Of a DNA stretch of 64,000 nt, positions 44,553 to 53,691 are shown piece by piece. Position 1 is the first letter of the stretch, and each line of letters opens with the position of its first letter. Both the position numbers and the translations under genes were made by a program. This stretch comes from an uncultured Clostridia bacterium (GTDB taxonomy: Bacteria; Bacillota; Clostridia; Oscillospirales; Ruminococcaceae). A model generated the notes under the pieces. It was not told the origin of the DNA, did no database searches, and saw only the letters and a program-made list of their open reading frames with translations. Where the stretch lies: the NCBI GenBank assembly GCA_945876755.1, contig CAMCPM010000001.1:185307-249306 (forward strand). Direction: 5' to 3'.

Positions 44553-46661
44553 TTATACTCTGAACAGCAGGTCAGCATATGTAGGCAGAGGCCATACTGT
44601 TTCGGGAGTGATGGTTTCAAGCTCGTCAACTACTGCTCTGAGAGACTGCATTGCTGCAAATACTTCATCACGGTAGAATCTCGCCATAGGTTCGCCCTCT
44701 TCATAATTCTTCACATCAAGAAGCTTATTGTCAAGAGCGTCTGTTGCTTCAAGAATACTATTTGTCAGGCAGGAAGCCTTGTCAGCAAGCTTCTTTTCGG
44801 CTTCAAAGCTTATACCCATAGTGTTTTTAGCTACCATTGAATCGGCAAGAGTCTTTGTAAATTCAAGACCGGCAGGAATGATCTGCTTTCTTGCCATATC
44901 GACCATTGTGAGCGCTTCGATATTAATGATCTTGGAGTAGTTTTCCAGCAGGATTTCCTTTCTGGACTGAATCTCGGTTCTTGTAAGAACTTTGAATTCC
45001 TCAAAGATTGCAACGTTCTTTTCATCTGTATAGTGAGGTACTGCGTCAACTGTTGAAACAAGGTTAGGCAGACCGCGCTTCTTAGCCTCTTCGACCCATG
45101 ATTCATCATAGCCGTTGCCATTGAAGATAACCTTTTTGTTCTCCTTGATCGTTTCGATAAGAAGCTTATTAAGGTCAGAAGTGAAATCTGAAGAGCCTTC
45201 AAGCTTATCGGCAAATTCCTTAAGAACATGAGCAACGATAGTATTAAGAATCATATTTGTGCAGGCAATTGAATCGGCAGAACCAAGCGCTCTGAATTCA
45301 AACTTGTTGCCTGTGAAAGCAAACGGAGAAGTTCTGTTACGGTCGGTAGTATCCTTCGGGAAGTTAGGCAGTGCATCAACGCCGATAATAAATTCCTTAT
45401 CCTTATTCGTTGTGATCATCTTGCCTGTTTCAAGAGCGTCAAGAATCGTCTGAAGCTCGTCGCCAAGGAAAATCGAAACAATTGCAGGAGGAGCCTCATT
45501 TGCACCGAGTCTATGGTCGTTGCCGGCAGAAGCTACTGACAATCTAAGAAGGTCTGCATAATTGTTTACAGCCTTGATTACAGCAACAAGGAATGTAAGG
45601 AACTGGATATTATCCTTTGGATTTTCACCCGGATCAAGAAGATTCTGACCGTCATTTGTAGAAATAGACCAGTTATTATGTTTACCGGAGCCGTTTACAC
45701 CTGCAAAAGGCTTTTCGTGAAGCAGACAAACAAGACCGTGCTTAAGAGCTGTTTTCTTCATAATTTCCATTGTAAGCGCATTCTGGTCAGCAGCAACATT
45801 GGAAGTTGTAAAGATAGGAGCCATCTCGTGCTGTGCGGGGGCAACCTCGTTATGCTTTGTTTTTGAAAGAATACCAAGCTTCCAGAGTTCTTCGTCCAAA
45901 TCCTTCATATACGCAGAAACTCTTTCTTTGATATTTCCGAAATAGTGATCTTCAAGCTCCTGACCCTTAGGCGCCTTTGCACCAAAAAGGGTTCTGCCTG
46001 TGAGCATAAGGTCTTTACGCTGATCGTAAAGCTTCTTGTCCACAAGGAAGTATTCCTGCTCAGGACCTACTGTTGTTGTAACTCTTGTAGCTGTCGTGTT
46101 ACCAAAAAGTCTAAGAACACGGATAGCCTGTTCAGAAATAACATCCATAGAACGAAGAAGCGGCGTTTTCTTATCAAGTATCTCACCTGTGTAAGAGCAG
46201 AATGCTGTCGGAATGTACAGCGAACCGTCCTTAACAAATGCAGGAGAAGTAGGGTCCCATGCTGTATAGCCTCTTGCTTCAAATGTAGCTCTAAGACCTC
46301 CGGACGGGAAAGAAGACGCATCAGGCTCGCCCTTGATAAGTTCTTTACCTGAGAACTCCATGATTACCTTTCCGTCCTTAGTCGGAGAAATAAAGGAGTC
46401 ATGCTTTTCAGCGGTAACGCCTGTCATTGGGTGGAACCAATGTGTATAGTGTGTTGCACCCTTTTCAACAGCCCATTCCTTCATTGCGGAAGCAATAACC
46501 TCTGCAACATCGGGGTCAAGCGCTGTACCGAGATGCTGTGTTTTCAGAAGTGACTTGTAGACATTCTTAGGAAGTCTGTTTTTCATTGTTTCTTCGTTAA
46601 AAACGTTGCAGCCGAAATAATCCGGAACGCTCTTAACTCCCTGATTCATTGTTTCTGGCAT
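44553..46661 (-). CDS. glnN: Glutamine synthetase type III
   Basis: 702 residues, the length of GSIII (about 700) rather than GSI (about 450). It makes glutamine from glutamate, ammonia and ATP. Blocks visible are [41 protein letters not shown] and [19 protein letters not shown], all catalytic or metal/ATP-binding regions of GS. The ATG at 46661 has GGGAGGA six bases upstream; the in-frame start at 46676 would place it inside the site. Its leader carries a possible attenuator at 46692-46733. It is transcribed separately from aspS. Confidence 0.95.
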   Translation of the reverse strand: MPETMNQGVKSVPDYFGCNVFNEETMKNRLPKNVYKSLLKTQHLGTALDPDVAEVIASAMKEWAVEKGATHYTHWFHPMTGVTAEKHDSFISPTKDGKVIMEFSGKELIKGEPDASSFPSGGLRATFEARGYTAWDPTSPAFVKDGSLYIPTAFCSYTGEILDKKTPLLRSMDVISEQAIRVLRLFGNTTATRVTTTVGPEQEYFLVDKKLYDQRKDLMLTGRTLFGAKAPKGQELEDHYFGNIKERVSAYMKDLDEELWKLGILSKTKHNEVAPAQHEMAPIFTTSNVAADQNALTMEIMKKTALKHGLVCLLHEKPFAGVNGSGKHNNWSISTNDGQNLLDPGENPKDNIQFLTFLVAVIKAVNNYADLLRLSVASAGNDHRLGANEAPPAIVSIFLGDELQTILDALETGKMITTNKDKEFIIGVDALPNFPKDTTDRNRTSPFAFTGNKFEFRALGSADSIACTNMILNTIVAHVLKEFADKLEGSSDFTSDLNKLLIETIKENKKVIFNGNGYDESWVEEAKKRGLPNLVSTVDAVPHYTDEKNVAIFEEFKVLTRTEIQSRKEILLENYSKIINIEALTMVDMARKQIIPAGLEFTKTLADSMVAKNTMGISFEAEKKLADKASCLTNSILEATDALDNKLLDVKNYEEGEPMARFYRDEVFAAMQSLRAVVDELETITPETVWPLPTYADLLFRV

Positions 46662-46677
46662 AATAATTCCTCCCATT

Positions 46678-46733
46678 GTTTTAAAACAAAAGACGCTTTA
46701 ACAAACAGGCATTTATCCTGCTGCTAAAGCGTC
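46678..46733 (-). promoter_or_regulatory. Leader hairpin with U-rich tail before glnN (possible attenuator)
   Basis: On the minus strand GACGCTTTA (46733-46725) pairs with TAAAGCGTC (46700-46692), enclosing a smaller CAGG/CCTG stem, and is followed by TTTTGTTTT (46691-46683). This is the shape of an intrinsic terminator in the 5' leader, 30 bases before the start codon. Regulation by antitermination is an inference; I see no leader peptide. Confidence 0.5.
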
Positions 46734-46764
46734 ATTGCTTTTAAACATTATTTATCATGTTTAT

Positions 46765-46793
46765 ATAATACACTATTTATTTTATTTTGTCAA
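46765..46793 (-). promoter_or_regulatory. Sigma-A-type promoter for glnN
   Basis: On the minus strand: TTGACA (46793-46788), 17-base spacer, TATTAT (46770-46765). The transcript would have a ~95-base leader. The sequence TTGACAAAATA also occurs at 46854-46844. Confidence 0.65.
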
Positions 46794-46918
46794 TACCTTT
46801 TTTGAAAATTTGCAAGTTTTTTTATATTTCTTGCATTTTACACTATTTTGTCAATAAAATAAACAGTATTATTATATATTTTTGCATTATAAACGAAATA
46901 TCATTGCATTTGTTCAAA

Positions 46919-48235
46919 TTACGGAATAAGTCTGTTCAAATCTCTCGGGAACATGGAAGCCTGACGGATATTCTGCTGACCAAGAAGCTTCATAACAAGA
47001 CGTTCAAGACCGATACCAAGACCGCCGTGAGGAGGAAGACCATACTTGTGTACTTCAAGGTAAGACTTGAAATCATCCGGGTCGAGGCCCTGAGCCTTCA
47101 TCTTCTCTATCTGCTCGTTGTAATCGTGAATACGCTGACCGCCTGTTGTAATTTCCAGACCTCTGAAAAGCAGGTCGAACTTGCAGGCTGTTCTTGGGTC
47201 GTCCTTGTCGTTCATAGCATAGAATGGGGGCTTTGATGACGGGAAATGGGTTACGAAAATAAATTCCGTACCGTAATTTTCCTTTGCATAGTTGCAGAGG
47301 AAAACTTCGTCCTCAGGTTCAAGGTCAAACTTGTTCTTAGCCTTTGAACCCTTGATAAGAGCGATAGCATCCTCAAATTTGATAGACGGAATTTCTGTAA
47401 CCTCCGGAATATCAGCACCGAGAATATTTATCTCATGCGCATAATTTTCTTTAAGATACTGCATCATATAACGAAGCATTGCTGTTTCCATGTTCATTAC
47501 ATCATACATATCGTTAATATATCCCATCTCAAAGTCAAGACCGATATATTCGTTAAGGTGACGGGAGGTTGCATGGCGCTCTGCACGGTAGACAGGAGCA
47601 ATTTCAAATACTCTGTCAAAAAACGCAACAGCAGTCTGCTTATAGAACTGAGGTGACTGATTAAGAAAAGCGTCCTTCTGGAAATAGTCCAGATGGAAAA
47701 TATTTGCACCGCCTTCTGCACCCTGAGCAACGATTTTCGGAGTATGGATCTCGGTAAACTTATTGTCAAGCATAAACCTTCTAAAAGCCTCTGCTACGCC
47801 CTCCTGGAACTTGAAGGTTGCTCTTTCATAGGGATTTCTGAGCGCAACGCTTCTGTTATCAAGATTGATTTCCAGTGAACAGCCGATACGTCTTTTGGAA
47901 ACGTGAAGAGGATAATCCTCGGTAGGCTTTGACATAAGCTTGATAGTTTTTAAAGTAAGCTCAATACCGTTTCGCGCACGTTCTTCCTTTTTAACGACCG
48001 CAGTTACTTTTACAAAGCAGCCCTCACGGATATCTTCAATAGGATCAGCACATTCGTCTGCGCTGTATACCGACTGAATCACATAGCGAGCAGTACGGAG
48101 TGCTACGAACGCAAAACCGCTCATCTGCTTTACGCTGTGAACGCAGGCGCAAAGCTCAATAGTTTCACCGACCTTGGAAAGCACTTCATCAAGGTCAAAT
48201 TCTTCAAGCAGATTTGTTCCGCCAATTTTCATCAT
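46919..48235 (-). CDS. aspS: Aspartyl-tRNA synthetase, archaeal type (probably nondiscriminating)
   Basis: 438 residues, far shorter than the ~590 of bacterial AspRS. It lacks the bacterial GAD insertion and has the archaeal/eukaryotic order: OB-fold anticodon domain at the N-terminus, class II motif 2 as FEIAPVYRAERHATSRHLNEY, LEITTGGQRIHDY, and motif 3 GLGIGLERLVM then QASMFPRDLNRL. Encoded at the end of gatCAB, it most likely charges both tRNA-Asp and tRNA-Asn with Asp so GatCAB can amidate the second. Start at 48235 with AGAAAGG about 13 bases before; 48232 is also possible. Confidence 0.88.
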   Translation of the reverse strand: MMKIGGTNLLEEFDLDEVLSKVGETIELCACVHSVKQMSGFAFVALRTARYVIQSVYSADECADPIEDIREGCFVKVTAVVKKEERARNGIELTLKTIKLMSKPTEDYPLHVSKRRIGCSLEINLDNRSVALRNPYERATFKFQEGVAEAFRRFMLDNKFTEIHTPKIVAQGAEGGANIFHLDYFQKDAFLNQSPQFYKQTAVAFFDRVFEIAPVYRAERHATSRHLNEYIGLDFEMGYINDMYDVMNMETAMLRYMMQYLKENYAHEINILGADIPEVTEIPSIKFEDAIALIKGSKAKNKFDLEPEDEVFLCNYAKENYGTEFIFVTHFPSSKPPFYAMNDKDDPRTACKFDLLFRGLEITTGGQRIHDYNEQIEKMKAQGLDPDDFKSYLEVHKYGLPPHGGLGIGLERLVMKLLGQQNIRQASMFPRDLNRLIP

Positions 48236-48262
48236 TTCAATTAACAACCTTTCTGCCGTAAA

Positions 48263-49708
48263 TTAAAGGGATTTGAGCTTCTTTTCAAGCTCTTCCTTTA
48301 TCACCTTGGGAGTACATACGCCCTTGAGAGCCTTTGTACACTGACCCATAAGGAATCCGAATACCTTCTGGTCGCCGCCCTTATACTGAGCAACTGCCTT
48401 ATCATTTGCTGCAAGGACCTCATCAATGACTTCGATTACCTTTCCGGTATCGTTAGTAATGAGGAGTCCTGCCGCCTTGGCGATTTCTTCGGGGTCTCCG
48501 CCCTTTTCGCACATTGTACGGAAAACATCCTTAGCGTCATTTTTGGAAACCTTATCTGTATCAGCCATTTCAACCAGCTTTGCAAACTGCTCTGCCGTAA
48601 ACGGAAGATTTTCAAGAGAAACTTCGCCAAGATTGATACGTCTCATCATTTCACCGATAAGGAAGTTGCATACCGACTTTGGATTTGCATATGCCTTTAC
48701 AGCCGAATCAAAGAAGTCAGAAAGGACTTTCTGATTTACTATGATCTTAGCGTCGTTCTCGTTAAGACCGTCCGCAAGGTATCTTTCAAGACGTTTATAC
48801 GGCATTTCGGGAAGCTTTGCACGGATGGCGTCCAGGTCCTCGTCAGTAAAGTTAACCTGAAGAATATCGGGCTCCGGGAAATAACGGTAATCGTGAGCGT
48901 CCTCCTTGGAACGCATGGACTTTGTTTCACCGCGGTTATCATCAAAACGGCGTGTTTCCTGAACAACACGCTTGCCCATATCAAGAAGCTTGCTCTGACG
49001 GTATATCTCAAAGTCAATCGCACGTCCGATAGCCTTGATAGAGTTAAGATTCTTTATCTCAGCTCTTGTACCGAACTCTGTATCGGTAGGCTTCATAATA
49101 GAAATATTTACATCGCATCTGAGAGAACCCTGCTCCATTTTACAGTCGCAAACGCCTGCATACTGTAGGAGAAGTGCAATTTTCTCAACAAAAGCCTTGG
49201 CCTCATCAGCTGAACCGATATCAGGCTCCGTTACGATTTCTATAAGAGGAATACCGCAGCGGTTGTAGTCGGCAAGAGAAACACCGTTAAGATCATCGTG
49301 GATAAGCTTTCCTGCGTCCTCCTCAAGATGGATACGGTTGATACGGATATTCTTTGTTTTCTTTTCGCCGTTTACCTCGTATTCGATAGGTACAAGACCG
49401 TTGATGCACAGCGGGAGATTGAGCTGTGATATCTGATAAGCCTTAGGAAGGTCGGGATAGAAATAATTCTTTCTGTCAAAAACAGAAAATTTGTTGATAT
49501 CGCAGCCGAGAGCAAAGCCTGCTTTTACGGCATACTCAACGGCAGTCTGATTGATAATTGGAAGCGTACCCGGCATACCCGAACAAACAGGGCAGCAGCG
49601 TGTATTTTTATCTCCGCCGAATTCAGCGGAACAGGTGCAGAAAACCTTGGACTTAGTCAAAAGCTCTGCGTGGATTTCAAGACCAATTACAGGAATATAT
49701 GCAGACAT
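48263..49708 (-). CDS. gatB: Asp-tRNA(Asn)/Glu-tRNA(Gln) amidotransferase subunit B
   Basis: 481 residues. The start IPVIGLEIHAELLTKSKVFCTC, the zinc-site pattern CTC...CCPVCSGMPG, RIHLEEDAGK and RRFDDNRGETKSMRSKED are GatB signatures. It binds tRNA and carries out the kinase and transamidase steps with ammonia from GatA. GGAG lies about eight bases before the ATG. It is 18 bases after gatA and 27 bases before aspS. Confidence 0.96.
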   Translation of the reverse strand: MSAYIPVIGLEIHAELLTKSKVFCTCSAEFGGDKNTRCCPVCSGMPGTLPIINQTAVEYAVKAGFALGCDINKFSVFDRKNYFYPDLPKAYQISQLNLPLCINGLVPIEYEVNGEKKTKNIRINRIHLEEDAGKLIHDDLNGVSLADYNRCGIPLIEIVTEPDIGSADEAKAFVEKIALLLQYAGVCDCKMEQGSLRCDVNISIMKPTDTEFGTRAEIKNLNSIKAIGRAIDFEIYRQSKLLDMGKRVVQETRRFDDNRGETKSMRSKEDAHDYRYFPEPDILQVNFTDEDLDAIRAKLPEMPYKRLERYLADGLNENDAKIIVNQKVLSDFFDSAVKAYANPKSVCNFLIGEMMRRINLGEVSLENLPFTAEQFAKLVEMADTDKVSKNDAKDVFRTMCEKGGDPEEIAKAAGLLITNDTGKVIEVIDEVLAANDKAVAQYKGGDQKVFGFLMGQCTKALKGVCTPKVIKEELEKKLKSL

Positions 49709-49726
49709 TGTTTACTGCTCCTTTTC

Positions 49727-51178
49727 TTATATTTTTGCGGGTACATATTCAAACTGCTTTTCATAAGCGTCGGCAGCCTGAATGATCGTTGCCTCATCCC
49801 AATGCTTACCGATAATCGACATACCTATCGGCATACCGTTTTTATCGTATCCGCAGGGCGTTGAAATACCGGGAAGCGAAGCGATATTTACCGTTACAGT
49901 ACAGATATCTGCCTGATACATCTTTGCAGGGTCGGAGATATTTTCATTTACGCCGTAAGCAACGGTAGGCGCAGTCGGCGTAAGAATAATATCGCAGTTT
50001 TCAAATATCGAAGCATATTCCTCACGGATCTTCTGTTTGAGCGCCATTGCCTTTCCGTAATAAGCATCATAATAACCGCTGGAAAGCGCATAGTTTCCGA
50101 GAAGAATTCTTCTCTTTACCTCGTCGCCGAAGCCTTCGCTTCTGGAGTTGCAGATAAGGTCGTTATATGAATCTCCGAACTCGGAACGGTGACCGTATTT
50201 AATTCCGTCGTATCTTGAAAGGTTTGAAGATGCCTCTGCCGAAGCAATAAGGTAATACGCCGCAACTGCATATTTAAGAGACGGCATAGAGCAGTCAACA
50301 AGAACAGCACCCTGCTTTTCATACCACTTTGCAGCCTCGGTAACGGCATTTCTAACCTCGTCGTCGATACCATCGGCATAAAACTCCTTGGGCAGGGCAA
50401 TTTTCATACCTGCAATGCTCTGACCGATCTTAGCAGTAAAGTCCGGAACATCACGCTTTGCGCTTGTTCCGTCGTGATAATCATAGCCGGAAATTTCATT
50501 AAGGATAATTGCACAGTCGTGAGCGTCCTTTGCGATAGGTCCAATTTGGTCAAGGGAGCTTGCAAATGCCACAAGTCCGTAACGTGAAACTCTGCCGTAA
50601 GTAGGCTTCAAACCTGTCACTCCGCAGAATGAAGCAGGCTGTCTGATTGAACCGCCGGTATCGGAACCGAGAGCCGCAGCACAAAGAGAAGCACTTACGG
50701 CAGCGGCAGAACCGCCCGAGCTTCCGCCGGGAACTCTGTTCAGATCATATGGATTTTTAGTCTTTTTAAATGCAGAAGTCTGAGTCGAGCCGCCCATTGC
50801 AAATTCATCCATGGAAGCCTTTCCGAGCATAACAATATTATTGCTGTTAAGCTTTTCCATAGCTGTTGCATTATAAGGAGGAACAAAATCTTCAAGCATT
50901 TTTGAAGCACAGGTAGTTTTTACGCCGTCGGTACAAATATTATCCTTGATAGCAAGAGGAATACCGGTAAGCGCAGAAGCTTCTCCCCTGTCAATGATTT
51001 CCTGTGCCTTTGCGGCGTCAGCCTTTGCCTCATCGGCAGTAACGGTGATAAAGCTTTCCAGCTTTCCATCGATTTCGGTTATTCTTTTAAGATATGCGTC
51101 TGTAAGCTCAGCTGCTGAAATTTCTTTTTTATCAAGCATATTACGCATATCCCGGATTTTAAGCGCAGTAATATCCAT
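49727..51178 (-). CDS. gatA: Asp-tRNA(Asn)/Glu-tRNA(Gln) amidotransferase subunit A
   Basis: 483 residues. An amidase-signature enzyme that frees ammonia from glutamine. The catalytic Lys lies in GIPLAIKDNI, the cis-Ser in PGGSSGGSAAAV and the nucleophile Ser in GSDTGGSIRQPASFCG. AAAGGA lies about ten bases before the ATG at 51178; a TTG six codons upstream in frame is not used. It follows gatC by 56 bases. Confidence 0.96.
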   Translation of the reverse strand: MDITALKIRDMRNMLDKKEISAAELTDAYLKRITEIDGKLESFITVTADEAKADAAKAQEIIDRGEASALTGIPLAIKDNICTDGVKTTCASKMLEDFVPPYNATAMEKLNSNNIVMLGKASMDEFAMGGSTQTSAFKKTKNPYDLNRVPGGSSGGSAAAVSASLCAAALGSDTGGSIRQPASFCGVTGLKPTYGRVSRYGLVAFASSLDQIGPIAKDAHDCAIILNEISGYDYHDGTSAKRDVPDFTAKIGQSIAGMKIALPKEFYADGIDDEVRNAVTEAAKWYEKQGAVLVDCSMPSLKYAVAAYYLIASAEASSNLSRYDGIKYGHRSEFGDSYNDLICNSRSEGFGDEVKRRILLGNYALSSGYYDAYYGKAMALKQKIREEYASIFENCDIILTPTAPTVAYGVNENISDPAKMYQADICTVTVNIASLPGISTPCGYDKNGMPIGMSIIGKHWDEATIIQAADAYEKQFEYVPAKI

Positions 51179-51234
51179 CGGTTTACATCCTTTCAAAAGA
51201 GTATTTATAACCCTATTAATATAGTATAGTAAAA

Positions 51235-51513
51235 TTATTCAACAACCTTAGGAACGACAAAGCAGTTTTCACTCTTGACTGCATTCTGCAAAATCTTTTC
51301 GGTCGGGAAAGACTCCATTGCCTTATCCTCTCTGAGACCGTTGAGATAAACATTATGATTATCCTTGAGCGGATCATAGGTAATATCAATTTCCTTAATT
51401 GTATCCATAATTTCAATTATACTTGTCATATCGCCGGCAACTTTCTCAAGTTCTTCATCCGTAAAGTTCAGTTTGCCAAGTTTTGACAGGTATTTGACCA
51501 TCTCCAAATCCAT
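51235..51513 (-). CDS. gatC: Asp-tRNA(Asn)/Glu-tRNA(Gln) amidotransferase subunit C
   Basis: 92 residues. It stabilises GatA. Recognised by KYLSKLGKLNFTDEELEKVAGDM, the mid segment DPLKDNHNVYLNGLREDKA and the C-terminal FVVPKVVE. It opens the gatC-gatA-gatB-aspS operon from a promoter at 51557-51585. GAGGT lies before the ATG. Confidence 0.93.
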   Translation of the reverse strand: MDLEMVKYLSKLGKLNFTDEELEKVAGDMTSIIEIMDTIKEIDITYDPLKDNHNVYLNGLREDKAMESFPTEKILQNAVKSENCFVVPKVVE

Positions 51514-51556
51514 ATTTATACCTCATTTCCATATGAAATCATATAATACAGAATAT

Positions 51557-51585
51557 ATTATATCACATTTATACCTGCATTGCAA
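51557..51585 (-). promoter_or_regulatory. Sigma-A-type promoter for gatCAB-aspS
   Basis: On the minus strand: TTGCAA (51585-51580), 17-base spacer, TATAAT (51562-51557), 44 bases before the gatC ATG. Confidence 0.65.
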
Positions 51586-51626
51586 GAAAAATCTAAAAAA
51601 ATGTATAGATAAAGTAAATATCAAAA

Positions 51627-51666
51627 AATAAAAACCTGACAAGATTTTTCTTTTCAGGTTTTTATT
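51627..51666 (-). terminator. Terminator after the methionine gamma-lyase-like gene
   Basis: AAAACCTGA / TCAGGTTTT (51631-51639 with 51654-51662) with AT-rich extension and T runs on both strands. It lies just after the 51679 stop and before the gatC promoter. Confidence 0.7.
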
Positions 51667-51678
51667 GTAATTTTTCAG

Positions 51679-52977
51679 TTAAAATAGCCTTAAGCAATGC
51701 CTGTCAAACATTTCCTGAAGCGCAACAAGTATGCCCATTCTGCCCGTTGGGTATGTCAATCCGCCCTGAACATATGCGGCATAGGGTTCACGGAGAGGAG
51801 CGTCTGCCGAAAGTTCAATTGAAGCACCCATATTAAATGCACCTGCAGCCATAATTACCTGTGAATCGTAGCCGGGCATATCCCAAGGTTCGGGAGTTAC
51901 AAAGCTGTCAACCGGAGAACCCTTCTGAACACCCTGACAGAATGCAATGAGATTTTCAGAATTTTTCATCAGAACCGCAGTAATAATATCTCCGCGCTTT
52001 TCATCACGTTTAGGGAAACACTCAAAGCCCAGCAGCGACATTATTTCGCCTGTAAATGTTGCGGTCTTTACAGCATTTGCTACAACCTCGGGCGCAAAGT
52101 AAAGTCCCTGATACATAAGCTTATTTTGGTTAAGCGTACAGCCGACCTCTTTACCCATTCCAACGCAGGTAAGCCGATAAGCGCACTGCTCTACCAGCTT
52201 TTTGCCGCCTGCAATATATCCGCCTGTCTCGGCAATGCCTGCACCCGGATTTTTAATGAGCGAACCGATAATAAGGTCTGCACCAAACTGTAAAGGTTCT
52301 TTGCTTTCAACAAATTCGCCGTAGCAGTTATCAACCATAATAACAACATTTGGATTTGCTCCTTTTGCTGCCTTTACAATTTCGGCAATTCCGTTTAAAG
52401 TAAGAGTAGGTCTCAGTGAATATCCTCTTGAACGCTGTATGTATGCTACCTTAGCGTCCTTTACCTTTTTAAATATTTCCGCAACATCAGGCTTGCCGTC
52501 AGGAAGCAAATCGACCTGGTCGTACTGCACTCCAAAATCAGCAAGAGAACCGTTTCCGCTACCTCTGAGTCCGATAACTTCCTCAAGAGTATCATACGGA
52601 GTACCTGTAAGGCTCACAAGCTTGTCACCCGTACGCAAAACGCCAAAAAGTGCGCAGGTAAGCGCATGAGTACCAGAAACAAAGGTATGACGTACAAGGG
52701 CGTCCTCTGCCCCGAAAACCTCGGCGTAAACCTTATCCAGGGTATCACGTCCCACATCGTCGTAACCGTAACCGGTCGTTCCGGTCATACATGAAGCGCT
52801 TACTTTATTGTTTATGAATGCTCTCAGCACCTTTTCACCGTTAATGCGTGCCGTTTTGTCGATTTCAGCAAATGCCGCCGAGCAATTTTCCTCAGCCTTT
52901 TCTGCAATTTTAAGAATCCTTTCATCTATTTCAAAGCCTTTTATAACATTAGGCTTCGGGTCAAAAATTTCTGCCAT
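51679..52977 (-). CDS. Methionine gamma-lyase-like PLP enzyme (aluminium resistance family)
   Basis: 432 residues. A pyridoxal-phosphate fold type I enzyme: the cofactor Lys sits in DLIIGSLIKNPGAG, the GTHALTCALFG helix and MVDNCYGEF segment are conserved. This group (PF06838) is annotated both as methionine gamma-lyase and as aluminium resistance protein; the real substrate is not proven. Seven bases of spacing to the GNAT gene upstream and AAAGG before the ATG suggest co-transcription with it. Confidence 0.85.
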   Translation of the reverse strand: MAEIFDPKPNVIKGFEIDERILKIAEKAEENCSAAFAEIDKTARINGEKVLRAFINNKVSASCMTGTTGYGYDDVGRDTLDKVYAEVFGAEDALVRHTFVSGTHALTCALFGVLRTGDKLVSLTGTPYDTLEEVIGLRGSGNGSLADFGVQYDQVDLLPDGKPDVAEIFKKVKDAKVAYIQRSRGYSLRPTLTLNGIAEIVKAAKGANPNVVIMVDNCYGEFVESKEPLQFGADLIIGSLIKNPGAGIAETGGYIAGGKKLVEQCAYRLTCVGMGKEVGCTLNQNKLMYQGLYFAPEVVANAVKTATFTGEIMSLLGFECFPKRDEKRGDIITAVLMKNSENLIAFCQGVQKGSPVDSFVTPEPWDMPGYDSQVIMAAGAFNMGASIELSADAPLREPYAAYVQGGLTYPTGRMGILVALQEMFDRHCLRLF

Positions 52978-52983
52978 ATTAAA

Positions 52984-53691
52984 TCAACCTTTCATTTCAT
53001 AATATATATCTTCATAAACAAGCTCAAAACCTATTGACTCGTAAAACGTTTTTCTGTTTTCAAAAGCAAACAGATACGTTTCCGAACCTTCAGATTTGAA
53101 CTTTTCCGCAAGGTACCACAGAAGCTTCCGTGCAGTTCCTTTTCCTCTTTCGGGTCTTGCTGTTGCAATATGTGAAAGGAAGCAAAACCCATTTATATTA
53201 AATTGTTTTGTAATTGTTGTACTGTCAAATAAATACAGATCTGACACTTTATGTCGTATTCTATGAGAAATATCAACGTACCACAGGTCAAAATCGCCTA
53301 TGTTATCAAAGCTTTCGTTTAATATATTATAGCATTCATCTGTAAAGCTATTAACTTTTACATCGTCTAAATCAACATCATAAATCCCCGATTTTGCGTG
53401 AAATAGCGTTCGTTGCTTAGCAATGTACTCGTCATATATGCGTAAAGTCATTTCTCTTGACACTTCAATACTTACAGGTTTTAACATTTCAATAAGTATT
53501 TTCAGTTCGCTCATATCAGCATTTCCATCAATAACCATAGATGAGTTATATATGTGAACTGTACCGTCCCCACATGAGTAAAATTTGCAGAAATCGTATT
53601 CCGATCCATAGGCAAGATACGCAGCCATAATTTTGTAACCATAGTAAGAATTTGTCAGACGCTCGGATATTCCGTCAAAAATCTGCTTCAT
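52984..53691 (-). CDS. GNAT-family N-acetyltransferase
   Basis: 235 residues. The C-terminal GNAT core has the acetyl-CoA motif ATARPERGKGTARKLLWYLAEKF and the later FAFENRKTFYESIGFELVYED. The N-terminal ~110 residues are unassigned. The start codon overlaps the stop of the upstream M42 gene (TAATG), which suggests coupled translation; a GTG at 53703 in frame is the alternative. The acceptor is unknown. Confidence 0.78.
   Translation of the reverse strand: MKQIFDGISERLTNSYYGYKIMAAYLAYGSEYDFCKFYSCGDGTVHIYNSSMVIDGNADMSELKILIEMLKPVSIEVSREMTLRIYDEYIAKQRTLFHAKSGIYDVDLDDVKVNSFTDECYNILNESFDNIGDFDLWYVDISHRIRHKVSDLYLFDSTTITKQFNINGFCFLSHIATARPERGKGTARKLLWYLAEKFKSEGSETYLFAFENRKTFYESIGFELVYEDIYYEMKG

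Noticed and set aside
46678..46760. ANTAR-type antiterminator target in the glnN leader
   Set aside because: Only one clear hairpin is present; the paired hexaloops with conserved A and G positions are not seen.
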